This document shows, piece by piece, positions 23,728-34,330 of a stretch of DNA of 64,000 nucleotides; position 1 is the stretch's first letter; each line of letters opens with the position of its first letter. Under the pieces are notes generated by a model that was not told the DNA's origin, made no database searches, and saw nothing but the letters and a program-made list of their open reading frames with translations. The translations under genes were made by a program, and so were the position numbers. Origin of the DNA: Coprinus comatus (Eukaryota > Basidiomycota > Agaricomycetes > Agaricales > Agaricaceae); assembly GCA_034638255.1 (NCBI GenBank), contig JAWPGT010000057.1, forward strand, positions 82,197 through 146,196, read 5' to 3'.

Positions 23728-24271
23728 TGTGCATATCATCTACTTGTTAATTATTTAAATGCTTCACACTGCGGGTTTAATTTCGGCTATTCCACTTCCA
23801 CATTGATCATGATTTTTATATTGGTATGTGTAATATGACTAGTGGTATTCTCAAAGCACCTCTTCTGTTGTAATGACAAAAGTAGGCATAGTCGTAAAAA
23901 CCTCAGTAACATGGTATACAAGGTACAATGGCAAATTCAGTTTACGTTCCAATTACATCTCTGAAAAAACGATGGTGCTGTATTGGAGACGGAGCTTAAT
24001 TCGTTCAAATAACTGACACTGTGTCAGGCATTATAATGTTTGAAGTTTGAAAACGTGAAGAGCAAAAATCATTTAAGGAAACGATATGAGATTGTAACAA
24101 TACAGATAATACAGACATATTAATAGATAAAAACAGAACTAAAATGCAAGAGCGGACAAGGAACGATCTAAACAAGATGGTCAACATGAAAAAGAAGAAG
24201 CAACATAAAACCAACAAACCAAAAACCAATGAAAGAAACAAAAATCGAAAATCGAACGGGGGTATCCCAAT
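23728..24271. other. Intergenic
   Basis: A/T-rich, with no convincing coding frame. It may contain the lost 5' exon of the kinase-like gene and the 3' region of the small basic-protein gene 2. Confidence 0.4.
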
Positions 24272-24505
24272 TCAATAACAGGAACTGATGTTCCCCCACG
24301 ACAACTTCCTCTTCAAACTCCGTACCGTGTCATTAACACGGTCCGTCGCCGAAGGCGAATACGAATCTCGAGCACGTTGACGTGTCAACGTCACAGTTCT
24401 CTCCAACACCCTACTACTACATGCTTCACTGGAATCGCTTCCAGAAGCAGATTGAACTCGACCACTCGGAGAAGGTCGAGATTGGTTGATAAATGAAAAA
24501 GTCAT
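24272..24505 (-). CDS. Small basic protein, family member 2 (77 aa), function unknown
   Basis: ATG at 24505 (MTFSFINQSRPSPSGRVQ). A longer in-frame reading would start at a GTG and is less likely. The protein is Ser/Arg-rich (GSDSSEACSSRVLERTV) and ends ATDRVNDTVRSLKRKLSW plus a short tail. It shares the M[ST]FS start and the DRVxxxVRSLxRKLS ending with the 129-aa protein at 21488-21877, and lacks that protein's acidic middle. Shared upstream blocks support common ancestry and probably common regulation. No known domain is recognised. Confidence 0.55.
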   Translation of the reverse strand: MTFSFINQSRPSPSGRVQSASGSDSSEACSSRVLERTVTLTRQRARDSYSPSATDRVNDTVRSLKRKLSWGNISSCY

Positions 24506-25004
24506 GTTTGTGGCAGTAGACAGTTTTTGCCTTTGGGTGGTTGTTGTGGATCGAAGGAAAGAAAGAATTTTGGGGCATTGTTTCACTATCGAGAGTTATA
24601 TGGTACCAGAACTGTTGGTAAGCCGATCGTTGTGACATTTTGAATCTCAGACGATTACCATGTAGGGAATTGTAGTCCACTACGTTCGGTTTCAATTTAT
24701 AGTATATGTACACTAGATACAGGCGTCACGCCTTTGGGGTGCCGCTGCCAACCTTGCCTGTGAATTGATCTTATACTCAGTGTACAAATATAATCGTTTC
24801 TGTTGTAGCAGATACAATGGATGAAGGGGTTCCTATTGGGGCATTCTGGGACTGTTTTAGGAGATAGAACATCGGCAGAGCTTGATTCCAGTAAGGTAAA
24901 ACCTCAGAGCAGAACTCCAGCCTGGTATATATTGAAGCTGAGGGGAAGGCTCAGACTGCACAGTAACTAGTAGGCGGCTCTAGGTTCGATATACCGTGGG
25001 AAAG

Positions 25005-25118
25005 TGATGGGGACTCGTTTTGAATTATGAGTTTTTGAAGGCCTTCACAAAAATCATAGCACGTGAAAATCATGTGGTTTTTCGTGGAAAATTGATGGGG
25101 ACTCGTTTTGAATTATGA
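25005..25118. repeat. 26-bp direct repeat pair
   Basis: TGATGGGGACTCGTTTTGAA plus ATTATGA occurs at 25005-25030 and again at 25093-25118, with similar flanks (CGTGGGAAA and CGTGGAAAA). Confidence 0.75.
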
Positions 25119-27008
25119 ACGACAGAGATACCTTGCAGGCAAGGTAATATGTATCTCCATCAAATTCGGGATATCAATGAGATCAGAATTGATTAAGTGA
25201 TCTCAACAAACCCATCAGAGTACACTAGTGTCCATAAGACCACAAAATGACACATTTTTAGAATTTTATTCCATTTTCCCAGGGTCGAGTCATAGTACCC
25301 CACAGGTCAGTCACAATTGTTACATGATCGGGGAACTGGTCTGTGCGCAACGTGAGGTTGTGGTCTGTGCGTAGGACTTGTGGGAAGTTCAGCTGCGACA
25401 CGACACGAGTTGTATACCCTCAATCGTTGCAACATATATTACGATTTGTAGTGTTAATAGTACCAGTGAGTCTCACTCAAGTCGTCCAGTTTAAACTTTT
25501 TGTACTCCCAAGTTCAGCTAAAAAAAATATACATACATACACTATCCTATTCCAATTTTCAAAAACTGAACTTTTGCGGCGAACGTGTTGCATGTCCATT
25601 ATCGATTCAATAGTCAATGGTAGCTGATTTCTCAATTATCATGTATCAAAAGTAAAATTGGTGTATTACAACTTTCGACAGCTGGAATACTCAATATACA
25701 CTTAGCACCTTTACTTCTCTGAATACTGATTTCACACACACACACCCTACGACCGGTAACATATATCAAGTCAAATTACAGTTTATTGGCAGGGGAACAT
25801 AATCGTCTCATCTTGTAATAATCCCAAATTCTAAATAAAAAAAACCTAAGTAATACTGATTAGTCCCTCTTCTACCATACTGGCAGCTTGAAAGACAAAA
25901 CTTTGAAGTAGCCAAGTGTTGATCTACTACTACCTATCCAGATCTTGACTCAAAATCCAGTCGTACTATAAGCACTTCAAAGTTCTACTCCTCCGAATCA
26001 AGTTATAACCCTCATGCCCATCAGGTGACTCCAAGACCCCGACATACCAACTTCTGATTCAATGTCATGAACTTACACTTACCCCTCTCGGATCTCTTTC
26101 TCCCTCTCCCTCGTCAAAGCTCATAAGTAATGTATATGGCATATCCCGCTCGGTATCAATAGACCCCATTCTCCGGGTTCCCCGAAATTCTTCCTGGGCG
26201 CTGTTACCTACCCAGATTATTAGTGTAGCTCACACAGTAGAACCCCTCTTATATACCATATTATACCCATATACCCCCACATATTCCATAGTTCCCCTCT
26301 TAGTTCATAGCTCTGGAAGATATGGAGGTATGCGTTATGAGGGGGGTTTTTACTGTACACCCGCAGTAAGTACACTTTAAAAATCAATTATGACGTTGAA
26401 TGAATGACGTCACAGGTCTTATGTATGTCATAAGCTCCCCCTTCCCCATTCAGCCCCTTCCCCAGTCCAGAAACCGGAACAAATATATACACACACCATT
26501 TACTCAAACGCCCGTGAGGTCCGGTTGATTTTCTAGGCCCGGGTCCGTTTCAAGTCCTTTCACCAACGTTCATGCGTTCATATGCATTCTTTTTTGTTTT
26601 GATCCATGGACCGTTTAAACCGGTCACAATCATCAAATTCTAGGGACTGGGGAACCTGACTCCACGTAAACTCCAGTGCTCCACCTACATACATGTCCTC
26701 ATATGTCATCGTGCTCCAAGTCTTTATTTATTTGTATTTTTATTTTTATTTTTCAAGACTTTGGAAGTAGGATGTCGCGTATATTTTATATTTGTGGGTT
26801 TATTTTATTGTGTAGTAAAAGAAGGATAGAATAGAATAGGACGAGGAGTAGAAGTAGAATGAGAACGAGGTGATGTCTTATAAAATTGGAAAATGGAAAC
26901 TGGAAATCTGAAATCTGAAAAAAAAAAAAAAAAGGTATCGCATATCGCATATGTATGTAATTAGCAATCCACAAAGAAAATAGAATTAACTAAACAAAGA
27001 CGAAGAAG

Positions 27009-27030
27009 AAAAAAAAAAAAAAAAAAAAAA
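27009..27030. repeat. Poly(A) run
   Basis: Twenty-two consecutive A residues on the + strand. Confidence 0.9.
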
Positions 27031-27320
27031 CGATTTCCATCCAGGAAAAAAACAAATCAAAGGGAGAAGTAGAAGTAAATCAATCTAACCGAAAAAAAGG
27101 CCACACAACTAGGAAAAAAGAACGAAAAAGTTCATTACGATTATAGTTCTAAAAAAACCCCAACTACCATATCATATATCAAAAAAAAGAAAAAAAAAAC
27201 ATTAATCACGGAAAAAGTCGCGATTCCAACTATACCATAACATACCAAAAAAAAAAAAACCTATCATATTCCTACAAAAAAAACCGCTCCTCTTTTTGAC
27301 ATTCACAATCGCATTGACAT

Positions 27321-28515
27321 TCACATTTTAACAGGAACCTGAGCTGGAACCTGAACCTGATTACCCGAATTCCCAATCAATGTTTCCAATCTTTCTTCCA
27401 AACCTCTTCCAAGACCTTCTCTTTCCCATTCACCACCAACATCCAACAATGGACTATTCTCTCTTCTAACAATCGCACTATGATGATGATGGTGATGGGG
27501 ATGTGGTGGTTGGGAATTCATATTAAACCCTCTCAATGACGTAGCTGCACTTCCATTATTGGTCCTTGTACCTGTTGTTCTGGGGTTAAGTACGCCTAGG
27601 CTTGAAACACTAGGTATATGTGGAGGTGGATCAGAATATGAAGCCGAGGTTGTTAGAGAAGCAAGAGGAAGTGTTGATGCTGGTATTGAAGACAACAAAT
27701 CCGAGTAAGACATGAATGATAGTCTCTTTGAAGGACCATGAGTAGGTGAAGGAGGATGAGAAAGAGTAGAAGTCCAGGAAGTAGGTGATGATAAAACGGT
27801 AGATTGTTGTATAGGGAGGTTATGCGGAGAGATAGCGGCGGAGGAACAGGTGGGTGACGAGATTAATTGATGAGGAATTGATGGTGATATGGCTTTTTGG
27901 TGTTGTTCAGTTGTAGCTGTTGTACATGCGTTATTATTAGGTGACGGAATAGATGTGGTGGCTGTGACGATAGGCGGAGTGGTGGTAGGGGTGGTCTGAG
28001 CATTATTGGGGATACTGAGTAGAAGCTCCGTTCTTGGGATAGGCCCAGGTCCGGAAGGCAGACGAAGGCCTAGAGGAGAAGGGCTGCGACTCCTGAAGCT
28101 ACCGATTGGGCTAGCAAATCCACTGACTGGGCTCTTTGCAATGAGGAGAGACTCGAAAAGAGGAGAGGGGTGGGCAGGAGTGACTACTACAGCGTCAGTG
28201 TCTTCGGCAGTGGAGCCTGTGAGAATGGCTGCTGCGCTGTCAAGAACTGAGGGAACAGAGTGTTCTAATTGCTCTGTACCTTTTGCGCGTGGGATGCGGT
28301 GTGGGTTTTGGGAAGCCAGGAAGGGTGGCGAAGGAGGTACAATTGGTTCAATGTCGCGTTCAAAGATAGCTGAAGACGACGAACGACTAGATAACGGTAA
28401 GAATAGTCCCAACTGAGCAGAGAGAGCAGGACTGACACTGAGGTAGGAGATGACGGCAGAGACGTTTCTCTGACTGGCCTGAGGGCAGAGGCAGACGTCA
28501 TGTGGTGTAGCATTC
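27321..28515 (-). CDS. Ser/Pro/Thr-rich hypothetical protein with polyhistidine
   Basis: The frame is open from an acceptor at 28516-28517 (AACCAG) to the stop at 27321, about 395 codons. Much of it is low-complexity Ser, Pro and Thr with SP motifs (FRSRSPSPLGLRL, PPSPPFLASQNP), a six-His run (PHPHHHHHHSAIV) and a charged C-terminal region (GGEWEREGLGRGLEERLETL) that looks like the most conserved part. An upstream exon ends with a GTGAGC donor at 28565. Its ATG at 28575 does not join this frame directly, so the true start lies further upstream or a small exon is missing. It is probably an intrinsically disordered regulatory or cytoskeletal protein. I do not recognise the family. Confidence 0.55.
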
Positions 28516-30380
28516 CTGGTTAACGGTCAGTGATCCTCAGTCTACCACACAAACAACCAGCTCACCTTCGTTCATTGCGGTTGGGTCTGAAGGAACAGTT
28601 GACCGTCCAACTCTAATATACACTGCTTAGTCAGCATTCCTCCTCACTACCACCATTCGAACACTCAGTCATATTTATAAATATCCACATCTGCTTCATT
28701 GCCATCGTTGTCCTGCCTCTCCGCTGATCTCTCAATCACCGGATACTACACTACTCCAGACTTTAACCTCCCTGCAAAACCGATAATCATGGGGACGTAC
28801 AACTTGCTGACACAACTCCGCCCCGTGCTCACTTATCATCCTAATCCATTAATGACTCCATAGAACTCAGGCATTGAAGCATAATGTATGATCCGAAGTA
28901 TGCACATAACGTTCCTGCATGTTGGAGCTTCGTTACAATCAACATCATCTTCATATCCATCCTTCCTAAGGAATAAACCCCTCCCCCCGTTTACTTCGCA
29001 ACCATCTTCTGTCTTATGATTATCAGGTATTCCGTTATATATAGTCGTGATGGATTTCTGGAGCGACACAAAGCTATGACTCTTTGTGTTACCCATATAT
29101 AAAACAATGCTTATTCCATCAGCAACTGGCTTATCTTATGATGTAGTGATTCCAAAGGGTCCAAATTTAACCTTTATATCTAAAAACACTCAAAACGACA
29201 ATCCGTATCACTACATAGAACACATACTACTACTACGTACTACATACATACAAGGCAGTGTACCCTCCGCCCGTGTCAGACACCCTGGTTTCGTTCTAAA
29301 CTTCACACCAGCCTCCATCATAATCATTCATTTCTTCAAAAAATCAGGAATCTTATCACTGTTTTTAAAACACCACCGTCTCCACAATAGTCTTATTATA
29401 TATATTTCTAGCTCGATTTCTGATTACCACTTCACTTCACTTTGTGAATCATGATTTCGGGCAGAAATACAAAAGAGCAGTACTACTTAATACTGTTACA
29501 TAGCCCAAGAGGTGCTACGGTCTCAAATCAGAAATTGATTAGGACTATAGCAAGTATCTGCACAGTTAAGCCATGTGAGGACGCCAAATATAGAATTATA
29601 GTACCATAATAATGGAAATGGAAAGTCCCCTTCTGCCCTACGACTCTGATTCTGATTTATCCTAATAATATACTTAAAGCAACACAGGTGAAAAAAGTTT
29701 GTGAACTTACAATGAATCCTGATATTGTTAATCAAGAAAGGTGACTTGCTAAGACTCCGGGCGTCAAGGTAAATCGCAGCGCCAGTGATAAGAATAATCC
29801 AACTGGATTATCAAGGAGTTACTCAATAACACGGTCAGAAAAAATGACACTCGAGTAATAGCTCGCTAATCCAGTTGGATTATTGTATCACCAGTGCAGC
29901 GTAATACTACATAATTATAATGATAGACTGAGATTTTAACAAATCCAAGAAGTCAAGTTATTGATGATATAAATATAAATATGAAGAATAAAAATTATGT
30001 TACTTCATTTCTTTGTTCGTCAGGTGTATAATCTCCACCAGTTACAGACTAACTATATAGCTATTATTTCAGAGTCACGACAATGCACAAATGTACCTAT
30101 TCTTAGTCTCCCCGGTCCCAAAAAGAAGACACTGAACAATGTTAATGAATCATGATTAATGATCACTCTGGAAATATCACATTGATCAACATTTTACTAC
30201 TTACCACATCAATCTCAGTCTCAGAATTTCAGATAAAAATTTGATGCTTACAGAACCACATTAGACAGGATTCAGGAGAGTGCGTTCAAAAGTCCCTTCG
30301 AAGCAACAATAGTGGATAATTAAATACTATTCGGAAACCCTGGAAAATTAGAAACCTCTCTAACGTTTCTCAATAAGATG
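28516..30380. other. Intergenic
   Basis: No convincing gene. It contains the 5' region of the Ser/Pro-rich gene, scattered short ORFs without protein character, and the foldback element at 29775-29901. Confidence 0.4.
29775..29901. mobile_element. Small foldback (MITE-like) element
   Basis: Arms 29775-29810 and 29867-29901 are near-perfect inverted repeats ending in AATAATCCAACTGGATTA, which is itself partly palindromic. A loop of 56 bp separates them. The outer ends contain CGCAGCGCCAGTGATA and its counterpart TATCACCAGTGCAGCG. No clear target-site duplication is seen. A related hairpin is at 54647-54672. Confidence 0.5.
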
Positions 30381-30381
30381 T

Positions 30382-30759
30382 TCATACTAACCCTTTTCTA
30401 ATCCTGAGGCAAGTCCGCCGTATCGGTGTTCGTCAGTATTCCCATGATATAGATATTGGTTAAAGAAATAGAAATAAAATATGCACAGCTGTGCATTTAG
30501 CTCACCCGTCTTGTGGGTTCCTCCTTACCAAAAATAACTCTCCACTTAATTTGTATTTTCCAGTCTTATTACCAATGATGTCGCCATTATCATAATACTA
30601 ATTCACTGAGTGGGAGTGTAGCTCTGTAGTGTACTTACTCGAGCAGACTCGATGGCATCCGATGATCCTACTAATAGTCTATTAGAAGGTTTCTGGCCAC
30701 GGATTCTGAATAAGAAAAATGCCTTTCTGGTTTCTCCCGGGTTTCCAAATAGGATTATC
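30382..30759 (-). CDS. Small spliced gene or relic, family unknown
   Basis: Two exons in one frame, with good splice sites, have clear protein character. The exon 30759-30639 encodes LFGNPGETRKAFFLFRIRG then RLLVGSSDAIESAR and ends at a GTAAGT donor. The exon 30597-30506 encodes YYDNGDIIGNKTGKYKLSG then ELFLVRRNPQDG and ends at GTGAGC. A short last exon follows a TACTGAC branch site and CTCAG acceptor at about 30407 and stops near 30382. Possible upstream pieces (RRAPSSNDEVFY near 30850; MLDATEQQAVILTLLQSLGI near 31000) do not join cleanly, so the gene may be broken at its front. No domain is recognised. Confidence 0.42.
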
Positions 30760-31602
30760 CTATAAAATTACCTACGTAAAGTTTAAACGACAACTTGAAG
30801 TGTTTGGGATACATATATTACTTACTAGAAGACCTCATCATTTGATGATGGTGCCCGGCGACTTTAGAGATTAAGATGATGGTAAGTAATAATGTTAGAA
30901 AAGCAAAATTTGATATGTCGAAGATGGGTCATTCAACATGATGATTAGATGCCAAGGGATTGTAACAGAGTAAGGATAACAGCTTGCTGTTCAGTTGCAT
31001 CTAGCATTGATTCAAGGGTTGGTGGGTGATTAAAAAGGAATTGCAGGCATATGGGAAATAATACCGGATGATGTACTCAGTCGTAATAGGAGGAGGAATC
31101 GGTCATGTAGCTGTAAGTCTCTTGAGACTCAACAGAGCGCGTTTGAAATGATCTGATGACAGGTGGTATGATATCCACATATCAAAAAAAGTTCATCATG
31201 GATATTGCGATTCGTACCAGATCTTTACCAGCTTGCAGAACTTTCTTCGCAGTATCTCCATCTCTGGTATGTAGTATACTCAGTGCCATGGTAGTAGCAG
31301 AGGGAAATTATAAAGATCATGTATCATGTATCATGATGGTCAATATTCAAAACATATATAAAACGGCTGAATGCCTCCGAGTCATCTCAGGCTCAGGCTG
31401 AAATACATTACCTTTCTTTCCTTCCTCCTTCTACCATCTTATCATCATACTCCCCTGTATTTATTCCCTCAACATACGAGTGCACCTTTCATTCTCCTAT
31501 TGGTGGCTTCAAATACACTACTCTTCAGATTCGGACTTGACTGTATACTGTGAAAAAAAGTTGATTGGAAACCATTTGAGCGTATTTTGTGAACTTGTGA
31601 CC
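30760..31602. other. Intergenic; possible 5' pieces of the 30.4-kb gene
   Basis: Contains the unresolved upstream coding scraps of the minus-strand gene (near 30850 and 31000) and the promoter side of the DUF6533 gene starting at 31603. Confidence 0.35.
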
Positions 31603-33738
31603 ATGGTGGATATACCACCTGAAGTAGTAGTGTTCATGCATAATACTGCATTACAGCATAGTTACAGCTACGGTATGTTTTTCAAAATCATTTCTGTTCA
31701 GATGATTCATTGATAAATCATCATCATCATATCAGTTGCAATGATAACTTGTGTAATCTATGATGCATGTTTACTGTTCAATAAAGAGGTGAGAAATACG
31801 CGCTGGGCATTATCTTCCCTTCCAACATCCACTATTCATAACAATAACATAAATATACTAACATACACCATATACTTTTATAGAGAATATATATATATAC
31901 TAGGTACGATGATCATGATTCCCAGCCCATTGTCAAGCCCACGAACAAACTGGTTTCCCGCCAACTTTGTAATGTAGGGGTCGAACGCCAATGAAGCTGA
32001 TTTACATCTTACTTCGTTATTTCACCCTAATTGTTTTCATGTACGTACCTCTTAAGTTCTTTTTTTTTTTCATCGGCTGTATGGATTCTGTATCTGATGC
32101 ATGATCCTAGTTTGATTTTTTATAGTGAGATATCCTCCATACACGAATTTGTTTAATTTATCATATTAAACTCATGATGTATAGAAGCACGACAGTCTGG
32201 GATTCCTGCAAGAGTGAGTTCATAGTTCATGTTTTATAAAACTCACTCAGAGCTTGTCCTTAAATTTATTCATAGCTGTAAGTCATAATTTCTTCCAGCT
32301 TAAACAACTAAACTCATCATATCCTGAATAGATGCTACACAACATCTTGGATCACTGAATTGTAAATATCTCGACTTTGCAACTTTCGAATGTTTGTAAC
32401 AACTGACTTACTACTGATCGATGATTCCTTGTGATATTAGTATTGTTAATGTTGGGCATATTGTTTTAGTCAAGACAATTCTGGTTTTAAGATTACGAGC
32501 ACTCTTCAATAATAATTTGTTAGGTTAGTCCCTTTTAACAGCTTTCTAAAAGAAGAGGGAGATCAAATGCTCATCAATCATTTTTTTCACTTACCCCCCA
32601 GTATCATTGATACTGGTATTTGCGATGCTTGGTATGTGATAATATATCATGATAGATGAGTTGTTACTAATATATAGATATATGCTAATAATATCTATCA
32701 TCTGAAGTTGATATTGTTGTATGTCATAGACCCGGCCAAGGAATAACCGATGATAATTAACAATGTTACAGGGAGGAACATTTTATTGGATAGTGAAAGG
32801 TTCTCTTATAACACGATTTACATTGGATGGTTTACCCATTCCTGGTTGCATCCTACTTTCTTCTTCAAATACAACTCTAGATTTGCTTACTAAAAGTATA
32901 CAAACGGCTTGGTGAGTTCATCTCTTTTTCTCATTCACGTCATTTCTATTGTTCATTGTTTGTATATCCTTCCATAATTTCAATATTCAGTATTTGTCGA
33001 TTGGCAAGTACAGGTATGTTTATTTCTATGTTTACTCTTCTCATTTATTACTTCTTAATGAATGTGTTTGTTATAAGGCATTGAACTGTTACTTACATTA
33101 ATCGGACTCTATTGTACCTTCTCCAAATCACCATACACAATATCAAAACTCATCAAATACAAAAAAGTCACACCAGTTCTATTTGTTTTTTATCGTGATG
33201 GGCTATTATACTTTATTCCGTATGTTATCCAACACCTATATCTCGACTCTCAAATTCCTGACTATGTCTTGACAGTATTTTCGGTTAGTCACTTCAGTGC
33301 ATCATCGTGTTATCATTCTTAACATTTTCTGACCCTTTATTTCTTTCTATTGCCTTTTAGTATTCAGCGTATTTGGAGTAGTGGATCAGTTCTCAATTAC
33401 TAATGATATGATGAGTCAAACAGATTGGATACTGTGCGTCTTTCATTACATTTAACAATATCTCAGGCTAATAACCATAATCTATTAGTTGGCAAACTCT
33501 CATCTATGCTTTGATTGTGAGCACTCTACCTCCACTTTTATTATTATTAGTATTATTATATTGAATTCTAAACAAAAATTCATATCATCAGGGAACAAGA
33601 CTTATTCTCAACCTTCGAATTGCAGGAGCAGAACTGACTGATACTACTATACAACAACATGTTTCTTCATTGGTTTTTGCTCGAAGTGGAGAAAATAATA
33701 TGGAGGTAGTAAGTGAGTTGGGTGAGGTGCGGGCGTGA
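31603..33738 (+). CDS. DUF6533-type multi-pass membrane protein, plus-strand copy
   Basis: Start ATG 31603 (MVDIPPEVVVFMHNTALQHS). The second exon gives VAMITCVIYDACLLFNKE, the hallmark of the agaric DUF6533 domain (hydrophobic helix, then YD, then LLFNKE), followed by LIYILLRYFTLIVF. Later exons read FTLDGLPIPGC, ICRLAST, IELLLTLIGLYCTFSKSP, VFYRDGLLYFIP, IFGVFGVVDQFS and the typical end GTRLILNLRIAGAELTD, stopping at 33736-33738. About seven hydrophobic helices are expected. Function of the family is unknown. The short exons between the first and the LRYF helix could not be joined without a one-base problem near 31980, so this copy may be impaired. It is tail-to-tail with its paralog at 34331-36516. 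Confidence 0.62.
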
Positions 33739-34330
33739 GAATACTGATGGATGTGAAGGAGATTGTAGTAAGAGATTATTTATTATTGAACTATTATACT
33801 TTCTTTGGATAAATTCATTAATGATCAGACTCTGTTATACGACTGTAGTTCTTACCGAGTGTATAGGATTCAAGTTATTACTTCTCACTGTGCTCAGTAC
33901 TAGAAGTTAAAACCCCGTTGAGTAAAAAAAAAAAATTGACGCTTATCCAGCGGGTTCTTGCTCAGATATCAGAAGGATCCAACATTTATCATCGATTCAT
34001 CAATAATCCTCTGGTGAACACTGAAGACCTACCCACTTGTACTCATAACTCTAATCCACTTGTCGAATAGTCATCTACAATAACGGCAAAGTAACCAGGT
34101 TAGAATGATTCTATATATCGTTACAGCAACTACAGTATGTCTTGAAGCTTGAAGGACGTCAACTCATGACGGCCCATGGCCCTGGGTTAAAGCTGTACGA
34201 AAATGGTGAACTTGGCCCTGTTTGTCATGTCGAGGTGCTCACTGTCGTAGTAGGCCTGTTATATCTGATATAATACATTGATATTGCACGAAAATCTCAA
34301 TCTCTGCTTTACAACCTCCATCACATGTAA
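33739..34330. other. Intergenic between convergent DUF6533-type genes
   Basis: The 3' flanks of both genes. A poly(A)-like run is at about 33927. No gene is seen. Confidence 0.5.

Larger units (their letters stand above)
24506..27320. other. Long intergenic region
   Basis: No convincing gene in 2.8 kb. It holds the promoter of small basic-protein gene 2 (about 24600-24700), a 26-bp direct repeat (25005-25030 and 25093-25118), and A-rich runs at 26920-26934, 27009-27030 and 27181-27260 that fall in the probable 3' flank of the Ser/Pro-rich gene. Confidence 0.45.

Noticed and set aside
25343..25627. 94-aa ORF in the 24.5-27.3 kb gene desert
   Set aside because: No domain, poor composition, no promoter or paralog support.
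28265..28575. 86-aa reading from ATG 28575 (MNEGMLHHMTSAS) as the start of the Ser/Pro-rich gene
   Set aside because: It splices cleanly but runs in a different frame from the long conserved ORF and ends at a stop. Kept only as an unresolved 5' end.
29086..29454. 122-aa ORF in intergenic DNA
   Set aside because: Tyr/Ile/Ser-rich translation of AT-rich DNA with no family resemblance.
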